A DNA stretch of 57,902 bases from Bacillota bacterium (GCA_021199635.1 JAJQHS010000025.1:700-58601); one strand, 5' to 3'. Shown: positions 42,233 through 51,870, counted from the stretch's first letter. Numbers and translations are program-made. The notes: generated by a model not told the origin, from the letters alone.

Positions 42233-43408
42233 TTATTCATCCTCCTTTAGGGTTACAAGAAGATTTTTGCGCAGGAATAGGAACAGCGCCGCCACCAGCC
42301 CAGCGAGAAAGGCCGCAGCCAAAATGCCAAGGGAATCCGCCGAATCCCACCGATTGTAAGCGCCGCCCAGGGCAGTACCCAGTCCGAAGCACAGCATTTG
42401 CTCTATTAAGAAGCCGGCAAATATGGCGGGGGTCGGCGTACCCATGGTGCGCATCAGGGCAATTTCCCGCCTGCGGCTTCGTACCATGAGGAAGCCAATC
42501 AGCAGCCCCGCCACGGCGGAAAGGCACAGCACCAGCACGGTGCAGATGCGGTTGATGGCAATGCGGGTCTGCAAGGTAGCCACCGCCTGCTGGAGCAGCT
42601 CGTCGTCAATGTCCAGGGCATAGGGATAATAGGTATAGCCATAGTCCCCCCACGGGGTCTGCTCCCCCAGAGGATTCGGCTCGGCAAACCACTGCTTTGA
42701 TACGTCTCTCAATTCCCCTAAATCATCATTGCTTCGCAGCGTTGCACGGATCGCCTGTATGGACAGTGGCTCTTTGAGTTCCGTATAAACCTTTTCACAA
42801 ATTGCGAACGGGCAATAGATCGCGTTCCCGTCCCCGCCCTTGTAGGTGCCAATTACCCGCAGCTTGCACGAATATTCCGTTGTGGGGTCAATTCCCCAAA
42901 ATGCAAAATCCAGTTCTACATAAGATGTTCCTGTTTCTTCTTCGTTGGAAACTATCATAGTATCTGGCACCAAGCAGACGGGTTCATTGCCAGCGAATGT
43001 ACCTTCGCCGTAGCCTTCATCCCAATGGATGTATGTTCCGTTTTCCGCCCAAAGCTCAATAGACAGGGCTGTTGAGGTGATCCCAACCAGCATATACCTG
43101 CTGTTTTGGCCTGTGATACTATGTGTGCATACCCTCTGTAAGTCAGAAACGAACCTTCCAAGACCGTCCTCCTGTATAAAGACATCGGCAAAGAAATTTG
43201 GAATATTCAAATCCGTGGCTTTCGTGGCAGAAAGATTGGTAACGGAAAATTGCACCGGGATTGTATGATAGGTGCCGTTGTATTTTTCCAGCTCCGCTTC
43301 GTTCGATTTTTGCAGGCCGCACAGGACAACGGCAAGAACCGCCGCAAACAGCATTACACCGATTGCCGGGACAGGCCTTCGCTGAAATCGTCTAATTGTA
43401 TGCCTCAT
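42233..43408 (-). CDS. Small FtsX-type ABC transporter permease (cassette 2)
   Basis: A 391-residue permease. ATG at 43408 has AAAGGAGGTGA upstream and is preferred over the in-frame start at 43591, which lies inside the preceding gene. There is an N-terminal membrane segment (about 17-33), an outer domain (to about 270), then three C-terminal segments with the RSRRREIALMRTMGTP loop typical of FtsX/MacB permeases. It is a paralogue of the 46471-47646 protein. Its matching ATPase gene is destroyed, so it would need an ATPase from elsewhere, perhaps that of cassette 1. Confidence 0.88.
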   Translation of the reverse strand: MRHTIRRFQRRPVPAIGVMLFAAVLAVVLCGLQKSNEAELEKYNGTYHTIPVQFSVTNLSATKATDLNIPNFFADVFIQEDGLGRFVSDLQRVCTHSITGQNSRYMLVGITSTALSIELWAENGTYIHWDEGYGEGTFAGNEPVCLVPDTMIVSNEEETGTSYVELDFAFWGIDPTTEYSCKLRVIGTYKGGDGNAIYCPFAICEKVYTELKEPLSIQAIRATLRSNDDLGELRDVSKQWFAEPNPLGEQTPWGDYGYTYYPYALDIDDELLQQAVATLQTRIAINRICTVLVLCLSAVAGLLIGFLMVRSRRREIALMRTMGTPTPAIFAGFLIEQMLCFGLGTALGGAYNRWDSADSLGILAAAFLAGLVAALFLFLRKNLLVTLKEDE

Positions 43409-43416
43409 CGCAGTAA

Positions 43417-45606
43417 TCACCTCCTTTGCAGGATGTCTTTGCTTCTGGTCATAGGCAGAGATAGCAGCGCATTCAGCAGCAGCGCCAAAATTAGCTGCAC
43501 CAAAGCGATGCCGATAAGCACCATCGGCTCCATTTTCAGCGTCATCGCTACTCCTGCTCCTTCGGCAAGTCCACGCACTACACGGCTCCACAGCGACGCC
43601 CCTAAAAGTGTACCCAAAATCGTACCGGGCAGCAATATCCCCGCACCACTTAGAAATACCTGCGCGATCTGCTGACTGCGTTCTGCTCCAAGAGCATTCA
43701 TGGTGTTCAGTACCCTGCCCTGGCTGCCGGGGAACAAAAGCAGGAACAGCAGCAAAATCACCGCATACACAACGATGCCGATGAGCATTGCCTTTTCCGC
43801 TATTTCCAGATAATTCATAAGGGTATCCATAATGGTGGTGTATTCCTGATCGTAGTAAACAAACAGGCCCTCGTAGCCAGCCTCATCCACAAGGGTTTGG
43901 AATGGTTCGACTGCGCCATTGCGCAAAACCAGGGTCTGGAAAAAGGCTTGATTCCCATAGTCCATATCGGAAGTTACAGCGCTGTGGGGTACAAAGATCG
44001 TATTGGGTGTAAAGGAGTACAAGTTCTCCGACACGTCACACCACGCATGATCCTGCCGGTAGAGGCCAATGATGGTGTATTCCTCGGCAGCAGCCCATTG
44101 CGTTGTTGCTGCGTAGGAATAGGCCCAGGGATTGACGACCCCCACGCCATCCGAAATAAAGCTTTGGTTCGGACTGTCATAATCGTAATTGTAAAACTGT
44201 GGGCGGATCGTATCGCCCACTGTTAAGCCGTTGGCGGCGGCAAGGCTTTCAGATAGAATACACACCTTTGCGCCGCTTTCCAATTCTTCTGCCGTAAAAT
44301 CCCTGCCCTCCACAATGCGGGCAGTTTCCCGGGCAAAATCGGCAATATAGCCCAGTTTTTCCACGCCAATCACAGGAAACGCATGGTAATTAACCGCCAT
44401 GTATTCCAGCTGCTGCCGCCACAGCGCTCCCTCGTCAGAAGCCAGAAATTCCTCCACAGTGCCATCCAGCGGGGCTATGGTGGGGACCTGGTAGCGCTCC
44501 TGCCATTCCTCCTCGGTGATTTCCACTTTATTTCCATTTTCATCGGTGAGATAGCGGTTGAAATTAATGGTAGGATAGCCGCCGCTTTCATGCCAGATAT
44601 ACACATAGTTTCCAAAGGCGGATGCATCCTCAATGGTGAGCGTGGCTGCGTTCTTCAGATCCATCTCCGTTTTTGCGACATAGGTCCATACTCCGCCATA
44701 GGAGTAGGTCGCTTCGGGCGCTATGGAGGCTTGGGTATTGACCTGCAAAAAGGCTTGTTTCTCCTGCTCTGTAAGATAGACGGCACGATCGATATCAATT
44801 TCCCGATAGTCCAAAGTGTAGCCAAGATTTTCGCTGAGGCTCTCGGCGATCATCCCTCGCAGCGCCCACTCACCATCCAAATAATCGGCGCCATAGACAA
44901 GGTAACGCTGCCCTTCTTCCAGCTCCATGGCATCAAGATCTTCCCTGCTCTGCAATTCAAAGGTCAGATAAATGGTGCGTCCCGTGGGGTCGTCATATCC
45001 TTCCTCCAGGGATACCACGCTTTTAATAACGCCCGTCAATTCCACAGAAATGCGGATAACCATGTCGGCCTCTGTTCCGTCCTCCAGTGTGCCAGTGATG
45101 AGTAGTTCCTCCGGCGCTCCGATCTCTGTCAGCTCGATTTCCAGCATGGCGCAGGCATAAGTGGCCGTTGTTTCCATTCTGTGGGGAGCCCAGGCTTCCT
45201 CGGTGCCTCTAAGCGGATAGTAGTAATTATGCTGCGTCAAATGATCGGGAGTAAGCTCCGGCAGATATGCGGACGCCAGACCGGGGTTGGCGAGCGTTTC
45301 TACCAGATCGCCCCTTGTCTGAACAAGATCGTCGATCCATTCCGTAATTTCCTCGGGCAGAGTTTCGCTCCATTTGACATAGGGGATTTGGTTTCCCTCA
45401 AGGTCTGTAAAAAAGCTATCCGAGTAATTGTACTTCGTTGTGGGCAGTGCGATTGTGGTAAAGCTGTACGCCATTGCCGCCTGCGTTCTTTCGGCAGCAA
45501 TGGACTGCCCCAGGCACACGCACAAAACGGAAACTGCCAGCGATACAACAAGTATACCGGAAATCAACTTAAGTGGCTGCCTTATTATCTGGCGGATGGT
45601 TTTCAT
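43417..45606 (-). CDS. Large FtsX-type ABC transporter permease (cassette 2)
   Basis: A 729-residue permease. ATG at 45606 has GGAGG eight bases upstream; starts further upstream (45696, 45621) are less likely. It has one N-terminal membrane segment (about 13-37), a long outer domain with ARIVEGRDFTAEELESGAKVCILSESLA and YEGLFVYYDQEY motifs, and three C-terminal segments with NTMNALGAERSQ. It resembles the 1511-3718 protein more closely than it does the 47643-49775 protein, although the latter is its nearer neighbour. Probably forms a heteromer with the small permease at 42233-43408, eight nt downstream. Confidence 0.87.
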   Translation of the reverse strand: MKTIRQIIRQPLKLISGILVVSLAVSVLCVCLGQSIAAERTQAAMAYSFTTIALPTTKYNYSDSFFTDLEGNQIPYVKWSETLPEEITEWIDDLVQTRGDLVETLANPGLASAYLPELTPDHLTQHNYYYPLRGTEEAWAPHRMETTATYACAMLEIELTEIGAPEELLITGTLEDGTEADMVIRISVELTGVIKSVVSLEEGYDDPTGRTIYLTFELQSREDLDAMELEEGQRYLVYGADYLDGEWALRGMIAESLSENLGYTLDYREIDIDRAVYLTEQEKQAFLQVNTQASIAPEATYSYGGVWTYVAKTEMDLKNAATLTIEDASAFGNYVYIWHESGGYPTINFNRYLTDENGNKVEITEEEWQERYQVPTIAPLDGTVEEFLASDEGALWRQQLEYMAVNYHAFPVIGVEKLGYIADFARETARIVEGRDFTAEELESGAKVCILSESLAAANGLTVGDTIRPQFYNYDYDSPNQSFISDGVGVVNPWAYSYAATTQWAAAEEYTIIGLYRQDHAWCDVSENLYSFTPNTIFVPHSAVTSDMDYGNQAFFQTLVLRNGAVEPFQTLVDEAGYEGLFVYYDQEYTTIMDTLMNYLEIAEKAMLIGIVVYAVILLLFLLLFPGSQGRVLNTMNALGAERSQQIAQVFLSGAGILLPGTILGTLLGASLWSRVVRGLAEGAGVAMTLKMEPMVLIGIALVQLILALLLNALLSLPMTRSKDILQRR

Positions 45607-45727
45607 ATGCGAATCCTCCATTTTGATGATTGCATCTTTAGAATAAAATGCAATTGTCGATTCGAACACAATTCTAAGCGTAGCTATGCTGCGCATGGGG
45701 TATTTCCCTTACAGCCCCGTTTTTGTC

Positions 45728-45826
45728 ATTTGGTGAAATTGTAGTCCGATCCCACGGCTGCATAGTCCGGCGCCCTCCCCCGGCTTGCGGGCTTTGGGCA
45801 AATCGTCCCGCTTAAATCCAGGCGCC
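45728..45826. repeat. 99-bp near-identical repeat, copy 2 (copy 1 at 42064-42162)
   Basis: Covers the 3' end and the 3' untranslated region of the intact ATPase gene. Confidence 0.95.
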
Positions 45827-46471
45827 GTCCTTCATTTGCAGCACGGCGTCCGCCTGTTCCGCAACGCCGTGGTCATGGGTGACAAGGATGACTGTGCAGC
45901 CATCGTCATAGGCAAGGCTGTGCAGAATGCTCACAATGTTGTGGGTATTGGTAGTATCCAGGTTCCCCGTCGGTTCGTCGGCTAAGATGATTTTGCAGCC
46001 CTGGGCCAGGGCCCGGGCAATGGCCACTCGCTGCTGCTCGCCGCCGGAGAGCTGCCCCGGCAGACGCTTGTCATAGCTGGCGGGCAATCCCACCCGCTGG
46101 CGAACTTCCCGTGCCAGTGCAATGGATTCCTTGCGGGGGACTTTTTTCAGATCCAGGGGATACTGGATATTTTCCTGCACGGTCAGCAGTGGAAACAGGT
46201 TGTAGTTCTGATAGATCACCGACACCGCGTCCCGCCGCATCCGGCGCCGGTCCCAATCCTTCGTGGATTTCCCATCCACCAGGATTTCGCCCTCCGTGGG
46301 CAGGTCCAGCCCCGCCATCAGGGACAGCAGGGTGGTCTTGCCGGAGCCGGATTTGCCGATGATAGCGTAGCACTTGCCCGGCTCGAAATCATAGGAAACC
46401 CCATCCACCGCCTTGACGGTCTGGAATTTTCCTTGGTAGCTATACGATACATTTTTGAGAGAGATCCCCAT
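45812..46471 (-). CDS. FtsX-associated ABC transporter ATP-binding protein (cassette 1)
   Basis: A 219-residue ATPase of the MacB/LolD type with Walker [11 protein letters not shown] (about 39-48), Q-loop [14 protein letters not shown], signature [15 protein letters not shown], Walker [12 protein letters not shown] and a switch His in VTHDHG. The start codon overlaps the stop of the small permease (TAATG). It is the only intact ATPase for the FtsX-type permeases in this window and may energise more than one of them. Confidence 0.93.
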   Translation of the reverse strand: MGISLKNVSYSYQGKFQTVKAVDGVSYDFEPGKCYAIIGKSGSGKTTLLSLMAGLDLPTEGEILVDGKSTKDWDRRRMRRDAVSVIYQNYNLFPLLTVQENIQYPLDLKKVPRKESIALAREVRQRVGLPASYDKRLPGQLSGGEQQRVAIARALAQGCKIILADEPTGNLDTTNTHNIVSILHSLAYDDGCTVILVTHDHGVAEQADAVLQMKDGAWI

Positions 46472-47646
46472 TATCCGTCATCCTCCTTTATGGTTGTCAT
46501 CAAATTTTTGCGCAGGAAAACCAGCAGTGCAGCCGTCAGTCCTACGAAATAAGCCGTCGCGAACATGGCCAGTTGGAGCGGCGGCTGCCATAAATAGGTC
46601 GCGCCGCCAATGGCTGTCCCGAACACGACGCACAGCATTTGCTCCAGTACCAATCCCAGGTATATGCTCTGATCAGGCGTACCCATGGTACGCATAAGAG
46701 CAATTTCCCGCCTGCGGGAACGAACCAGCAAAAAGCCGATCAGAAATCCCGCGCCGATCGACAGGGAGAATACCAGCAATACGGAAAACGTGTGGACCCG
46801 CAGGCTGTTGCGCAGGGTCAGGTCCGCTTGCGCAAGCTGCGAATCGTCAATGTCCAGCGCATAGCCCCAGTCATTCGGATTTGCATTGGGGTCCGGAACA
46901 GAAAACAGGTCCGCAGCGGCTTGCCGCAGCGCGGAAATATCGCTGTTGTTTCGCAGGGTGGCATGCAGCGCAGACGCCTTTTCTCGCTGCCCCATTTCGC
47001 CCCATATCTCCATGAGCAAGGCCCAGGGGCAATAGATCGACTTTTCATCGCCGCCACGGTAAATCCCCGCGATCTTCAGTTCCCCGGTGTAGTCCTTGGG
47101 GGCAAAGGATAAGCCGGCATAGGCGTCCTCCAGCGGCAGCGATACGCGCAGCGCATCTCCCTGCCATTCCTCCGCCAGCGCCTCGGGGATCAAGCATGCC
47201 GCCTGGTCCCCGCAAAAAAGGGAGGCGTCGAAGCCGTCGTTCCAGAAGATTGTGCAGCCATTTTCCGGCCATAATGCCTGCTCGATTTCAAGGGATGTGA
47301 TCCCCACAAGGGAATGCTCCGAAAGCGCTCCCATGAGCCGATGCTCGCCCTTGATCTGCACATCCGTTACCAGCGGCGCGATTTCGGTTTCCAGGCCTTC
47401 CATCTCGCCGGTAAACGAGAAAATCTGGTAGCTGTCCAGGTTCAGATGATCCGCGCTTGTTCCGGTTAAATTGGTGACGGTGCAAACCACTTCAATTTCG
47501 CTGCAAATTTTCTCGTAATGCTCCTGGGCTTGTAATTTGCTGTTATAAAGGCCCTGTAAGACCACGGACATGATCATTGCAAACAGTACAACGCCCACAG
47601 CCGGAACGGGGCTCCTCACAACGCGCCGATATACCGTCTTGATCAT
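46471..47646 (-). CDS. Small FtsX-type ABC transporter permease (cassette 1)
   Basis: A 391-residue permease, the same length as its paralogue at 42233-43408. N-terminal membrane segment (about 13-31), outer domain, then three C-terminal segments with RSRRREIALMRTMGTPDQSI. Its start overlaps the stop of the large permease (ATGA) and its stop overlaps the start of the ATPase, so the three genes are translationally coupled. Confidence 0.9.
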   Translation of the reverse strand: MIKTVYRRVVRSPVPAVGVVLFAMIMSVVLQGLYNSKLQAQEHYEKICSEIEVVCTVTNLTGTSADHLNLDSYQIFSFTGEMEGLETEIAPLVTDVQIKGEHRLMGALSEHSLVGITSLEIEQALWPENGCTIFWNDGFDASLFCGDQAACLIPEALAEEWQGDALRVSLPLEDAYAGLSFAPKDYTGELKIAGIYRGGDEKSIYCPWALLMEIWGEMGQREKASALHATLRNNSDISALRQAAADLFSVPDPNANPNDWGYALDIDDSQLAQADLTLRNSLRVHTFSVLLVFSLSIGAGFLIGFLLVRSRRREIALMRTMGTPDQSIYLGLVLEQMLCVVFGTAIGGATYLWQPPLQLAMFATAYFVGLTAALLVFLRKNLMTTIKEDDG

Positions 47647-49775
47647 GGCCGCCCCCTTCTTCCGCGATCATATGCTTTATCCAGGGAAAGAAACAATCCG
47701 GCTGCAAGCAAAACAAGCAGCATTACGCCAAGCTGCGCTGCGGCGGTGATCACGGTTATCGCAGCAGTATGGAACACCAGCGGTAGCTCTATGCCTATGG
47801 TGCTTATCAGTCCCGCGGTAACCGTATTCTGCAAAGCTACGCTGCCCAGTGCGCCGAACAAAGTTCCGGGGAATAGGATAAAAATGCCGGACATCATGAT
47901 ATGCGATACCTTTTGACAGGTGCGCGCGCCAAGTCCCTCCATGATGGCAAGCTCCCTTTTTTGTCCTACCGGGAAAAGCAGAACATACAGCAGCATGATG
48001 GCAGCATAGGCCGCCAGGCCGGCCAGGATGAGTTTTCCCGTGACCTTTTCAAATTCCGTCAATCCGTCCACGACATGGGCATAGCCCTGGTCGTAGTAGA
48101 CGAACAGCCCAGCATACCCCATTTCCTCAACCAACGCCTCAAATGCTTCCTGCTGTCCGTTATGCAGCACGATCGTGCGGAACACGCCTTGGGTGCCATA
48201 GGCCATTTTGGCGGAGGCGGCAGTTTTTGGAATGAACACCGTGTTGGAACTGAAGCCGTAGCTGTTGGTGCTGTCATCCGAGTTCCCCTTGCGGTACAAC
48301 CCAACGATGGTATATTGCTCCGCCTCATTGCTGAAGCCTCTTGCGGACGAGTAATAGGACGCGTGGGGATAAGTCGTTTGCGGGTAGGTTGCAATGGTTT
48401 CATTTACATTTGGGTCATAGGAAAAGGCTTGCAGGGAAATAGTGTCGCCAACGCTGAGACCGTTTGCAGCCGCCAGTGTTTCCGACAGGATGCACACCTT
48501 TTCGCCATTTTCTAATTCCGTCTGGGTGAAATCCCGCCCGCTGACGATCCTTGCCTGCTGCCGGGCAAAATCCGCCTGGTAGCCTAGCTTCTCCACAGCT
48601 AGGACAGGAAACGTGTGGTTGTTGATCTCGCACGATTCTAAGGCCTTCTTCCAGAGGTCGGTTTGCAGCAGCTCGTCCGCGCTTTCCGAAAGTCTTGCAA
48701 TTGTTGGGACAGAGTACATTTCCATGTACGTGGCGGCATCCACAAGGGTCGTTCCTACCTGCAAAAAGCCGTCTGAATTTTCATCTTCCCGCAAAATCCG
48801 CTGGTCCATGTACACTTCAAACCCAAGAAAATTGTTGTTTTCGTCCATTAAAAAGGCCTCATCCGGCAGCGACGCGTAATCGCACACCGTCAAGCTGCAG
48901 CTGCGGGCATAGGAGAGCAGATAATCCGCGAAAGCAACATAGCTTTTCCCGGCAGCCGTGGTATTTTCGTAGTAATAGAAGGTATACTGATTGCCCGGCC
49001 TGCCATTGATCTCAAATTCTTCTCCGAGAGGATGGGTTTCATAAACCCGGGAAATATCAAAGGGATTCTGGAAATTTGCTTCATCTACGGACACAGCCCG
49101 GCGCAGCTCCCAATCATGGTCAGCATAATCCATGCCGAAAACTAAATAAGCTTCACCGGGGATGAGGTCCAGTGCATCCAGCGCCTCTGTGTCCTGGGCA
49201 GTTATGGTCAGGTCAATGGAATAGCCGACCGGGGAGCGGTACCCCTCCTCCAAGGCGATGATCTTCTCCACCGTACCCTTGCATTCGATGGTGACGGCCC
49301 TGATGTGGGAAGCAACGCTGCCGTCGGCACAGGTTACCAGCATGGTCTGCTCTGAAATGTCCGTACCGACCTCGTCCATCGTAATGATCAGCGCCGCACA
49401 ATTGTACGGGACGCCGAGGAGGTTGACGGAATTCCCTGCGAGCAAATAATGCTGAGTGTAATTGTCTACTTTCATCTCCGGAATATAGGCCGAGAGCAAT
49501 CCCGTATCCGATATGCACTCGACCAGCTCCGGATGCTCTGACGCGGTTTGCTCGATCCAATTCACATACTCCGTTGGAAGCGCTACATAGTCCCCCTGGA
49601 ATTGCTCTGTCGTCAACGCGATGGTATTGTACTGGTTCTCCAGCCCCGCCCGGGTGAGAACGGATGCGCTGTACTGCTCAACGCAGGTGATTAGGATTGC
49701 TACAGCCATTGCAATTAAAAGGATCCCCGCGAAATATTTTGTCGGCTGGCGGAATATCTGTTTTTGTGTTTTCAT
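47643..49775 (-). CDS. Large FtsX-type ABC transporter permease (cassette 1)
   Basis: A 710-residue permease with one N-terminal membrane segment (about 15-33) and a large outer domain containing ARIVSGRDFTQTELENGEKVCILSETLA and YAGLFVYYDQGY. Three C-terminal segments with LAIMEGLGARTCQ follow. ATG at 49775 has GGGAGG upstream. First gene of the cassette, preceded by a promoter with TTACG direct repeats (49808-49870) likely recognised by the LytTR regulator. Substrate may be a peptide or antibiotic sensed by the adjacent two-component system; this is inference. Confidence 0.88.
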   Translation of the reverse strand: MKTQKQIFRQPTKYFAGILLIAMAVAILITCVEQYSASVLTRAGLENQYNTIALTTEQFQGDYVALPTEYVNWIEQTASEHPELVECISDTGLLSAYIPEMKVDNYTQHYLLAGNSVNLLGVPYNCAALIITMDEVGTDISEQTMLVTCADGSVASHIRAVTIECKGTVEKIIALEEGYRSPVGYSIDLTITAQDTEALDALDLIPGEAYLVFGMDYADHDWELRRAVSVDEANFQNPFDISRVYETHPLGEEFEINGRPGNQYTFYYYENTTAAGKSYVAFADYLLSYARSCSLTVCDYASLPDEAFLMDENNNFLGFEVYMDQRILREDENSDGFLQVGTTLVDAATYMEMYSVPTIARLSESADELLQTDLWKKALESCEINNHTFPVLAVEKLGYQADFARQQARIVSGRDFTQTELENGEKVCILSETLAAANGLSVGDTISLQAFSYDPNVNETIATYPQTTYPHASYYSSARGFSNEAEQYTIVGLYRKGNSDDSTNSYGFSSNTVFIPKTAASAKMAYGTQGVFRTIVLHNGQQEAFEALVEEMGYAGLFVYYDQGYAHVVDGLTEFEKVTGKLILAGLAAYAAIMLLYVLLFPVGQKRELAIMEGLGARTCQKVSHIMMSGIFILFPGTLFGALGSVALQNTVTAGLISTIGIELPLVFHTAAITVITAAAQLGVMLLVLLAAGLFLSLDKAYDRGRRGRP

Positions 49776-49807
49776 GGTGTGGCCTCCCTTCGTGGCTGGT
49801 TTCCGCC

Positions 49808-49870
49808 ATTATAGCAGGCAAAAAATCAATTATCTACCGTGTGGCCGTAAGTACAACGCTTTCTTCGTAA
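49808..49870 (-). promoter_or_regulatory. LytTR-type direct repeats and promoter of FtsX cassette 1
   Basis: On the minus strand TTACG occurs twice with 20-bp period (complement 49866-49870 and 49846-49850), then a poor -35 (TAGATA) and TATAAT (49808-49813). The same arrangement stands before the regulator gene. A weak -35 with repeats just upstream fits an activator-dependent promoter. Confidence 0.65.
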
Positions 49871-49918
49871 ATCGGTCATTTTCAGTGCCCTTGGGTCAGA
49901 TCGTCCAAAAGCAGATCA

Positions 49919-49945
49919 CCGCTGGGCAGCCTGGCTGCCCAGCGG
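49919..49945 (-). terminator. Terminator after the sensor kinase gene
   Basis: A perfect 12-bp stem (49919-49930 with 49934-49945, 3-nt loop) eight nt after the kinase stop on the minus strand. U tract is modest (CTTTTG further on). Confidence 0.7.
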
Positions 49946-49952
49946 GACCATT

Positions 49953-51017
49953 TTATTCGATTTCTGCTGTAAAGTGGAACCATCCTTCCTCATATCCGAA
50001 GGTGTACTCTGCCCCCAGCTGATCCAGCATATAGCTTACGCTTAATAGGCCGTAGCCGTGGCTGAGCGGATTTTGCTTCGACGTCGGGATTTTACCGTCG
50101 GTAATGGACACCGGCAGGGATGTGTTGCGGATGGAAATATATAGACCCTCGTCGTATAGAACAGAGCAGAATATCTCCCGATAACCGTCGATCCGGCAGC
50201 AGGCTTCAATCGCGTTATCCAGCAAATTGGTCAGCACAACCGCGAGGGCATCGGACGGTGTCTGGCTGGCGGAAAGGTCATTGACTTGGATCTGCATCTT
50301 GATCCCATTCTGCCTTGCGCTTTGGTGCTTCTGGTTCAGGATCACATCCACCACCGGATGATTGGAGCGAACACTCACCACGTGGATCGTGCGGTCGCGC
50401 CGTAACTGCGCCAAATAGTTGCAGGCAGCTTCCGTTTCTCCCTGCTCCAGCAGGTCCCGGAGCACCTGCAGGTGGTGCCCAAATTCGTGGGTGCTTTTGC
50501 GCTGCAAACGGTAGCTCTGCTCCAGAGCGTGCATGCTTTCCCGCTGCAGTTCCATGTGCTGCTGCAGCAAAAGTGACTCGCTGTCAGGCAGGTCTTCTGT
50601 TTGCTTGGCGGTACGCTTGTACCGCCGCAGCACAAGCGCAAAGAGAATGTCAAACGCCTTGCTTCCTGTCATGGCCAGATAAAAGGACAACCCCCGCATT
50701 TCTTCTGCAAAGTACGCTGCCAACGCATCCGTAGCGGCAGGGATCAATAGCGCAAACAGCAGAAGACATATGCCCCGGGCGCTGTATTCACCGTACAGGG
50801 CCAGGAGGAGAAATACCGTCATAAGCAGGTACATCAGGTAGCCATGGAGCCCCTGTACATCCAATAAGCCAAACAAGCCATCCAGCAGCCATGCGCCCAA
50901 TAACGTCCAGGCTGTTTCGCTTCTGGAATGCTTCGGTTCCAGAAATGCCGATAGGAACAGCGCGGCAAAGCATATTTCCGCGGCCGCCCACAGAAAAGCA
51001 AGCAGGTCTCCGATCAC
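49953..51017 (-). CDS. Sensor histidine kinase, AgrC/GHKL type
   Basis: A 354-residue kinase. GTG at 51017 is the likely start: GGAAGGG lies six bases upstream and the codon overlaps the regulator stop (GTGA). The GTG at 51032 has no such site. Four to five membrane segments fill residues 1-125. A coiled-coil linker leads to a STHEFGHHLQVL H-box, the N-box LTNLLDNAIEACC and the G-box SHGYGLLSV. This layout matches AgrC-like quorum-sensing or peptide-sensing kinases that pair with LytTR regulators. No agrB/agrD-type peptide gene is visible nearby. Confidence 0.9.
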   Translation of the reverse strand: MIGDLLAFLWAAAEICFAALFLSAFLEPKHSRSETAWTLLGAWLLDGLFGLLDVQGLHGYLMYLLMTVFLLLALYGEYSARGICLLLFALLIPAATDALAAYFAEEMRGLSFYLAMTGSKAFDILFALVLRRYKRTAKQTEDLPDSESLLLQQHMELQRESMHALEQSYRLQRKSTHEFGHHLQVLRDLLEQGETEAACNYLAQLRRDRTIHVVSVRSNHPVVDVILNQKHQSARQNGIKMQIQVNDLSASQTPSDALAVVLTNLLDNAIEACCRIDGYREIFCSVLYDEGLYISIRNTSLPVSITDGKIPTSKQNPLSHGYGLLSVSYMLDQLGAEYTFGYEEGWFHFTAEIE

Positions 51018-51772
51018 TTTAATCCCTTCCACCGCAGGTATTTTTGCTTATGCTGGGGATAGCTCTTTTCCCCCACAGCAAGGGCCGTTCCGCTCACCAT
51101 CAGGCACTCCCGGCTCCGGAATTTCCGAATCAGCGCCATGTTGACCAGGTAGCTTTTATGGATGCGCAGAAAGCCGTGGGGCTCCAGTGCATTTTCCAGA
51201 TTGGAAAGTGAACTGCTCAAAGTATAGGTGCTTGCCCCAGCGTGAACGCTCACATAATGATCCTTGACCTCCAGATATTCGATCTGGCTCAGCGGGACAT
51301 CCACAATGCGGTCTTCATCCCGCAGCCGGAGATGCTCCTGCCCCTCGGCAAGCGTTTCCATAGCCTGCAGGATATAGCGCTCGAGGACCTCATCCCGGTC
51401 CTGCTTCAGGATATATCGGAATGCATGGACTTCAAACCCCGCCGGGGCGTAATCAATAAAGTTCGTCACGAAGAAAAGCAGGCTCCTGCTGTTTACCTCC
51501 CGCAGCTCGCGGGCAATGTCAATGCCATTTCGGTCATCGCTCTCAAAGTCAATGTCCAGAAAGGCCATATCGCAAGTACGGAGTGCATCCTCCGAAATTC
51601 CCGCAGGTCCATGAAACGCTGCAATTTTTACACGAATATTGCGCTTCGCGAAAATTCGCGTCAGCTCTGTGCTGAGTTCCTCCAGGAAAGTGGGATCGTC
51701 GTCGCAAAGTACAATTTTAATTTCCTTTTGGCCGACCGCGGCTCTGCCAACTTCCCATTCCGTAATTGCCAT
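51014..51772 (-). CDS. LytTR-family response regulator
   Basis: A 252-residue regulator. The receiver domain starts at KIVLCDDDPTF (about 19) with phosphorylation Asp in MAFLDIDFE (about 73). The LytTR DNA-binding domain follows (IEYLEVKDHYVSVHAG and FLRIHKSYLVNMALIRKF, about 160-240). ATG at 51772 has a CAGGAGGTGA site. Its own promoter carries a TTACGAAA direct repeat, suggesting autoregulation. The first about 15 residues before the receiver are an unusual extension. Confidence 0.92.
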   Translation of the reverse strand: MAITEWEVGRAAVGQKEIKIVLCDDDPTFLEELSTELTRIFAKRNIRVKIAAFHGPAGISEDALRTCDMAFLDIDFESDDRNGIDIARELREVNSRSLLFFVTNFIDYAPAGFEVHAFRYILKQDRDEVLERYILQAMETLAEGQEHLRLRDEDRIVDVPLSQIEYLEVKDHYVSVHAGASTYTLSSSLSNLENALEPHGFLRIHKSYLVNMALIRKFRSRECLMVSGTALAVGEKSYPQHKQKYLRWKGLK

Positions 51773-51808
51773 ATTGTCACCTCCTGTGTGGATGTGGTTA
51801 AGATCCTT

Positions 51809-51870
51809 ATTATAGCACGAATCTTTCAGATTGCAAAATCACTTTCGTAACTACATCATGATTTTCGTAA
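51809..51870 (-). promoter_or_regulatory. LytTR-type direct repeats and promoter of the two-component operon
   Basis: On the minus strand TTACGAAA occurs twice with exactly 20-bp period (complement 51866-51870 and 51846-51850 for the TTACG cores). TTGCAA and TATAAT (51809-51814) with a 16-nt spacer follow. The upstream half-site CCGATTTACGAA is also found at the FtsX cassette promoter. Confidence 0.65.

Noticed and set aside
45677-45690. Near-palindrome upstream of the cassette 2 large permease
   Set aside because: Two mismatches and no clear promoter around it; the LytTR repeats are absent here, so no regulatory claim is made.
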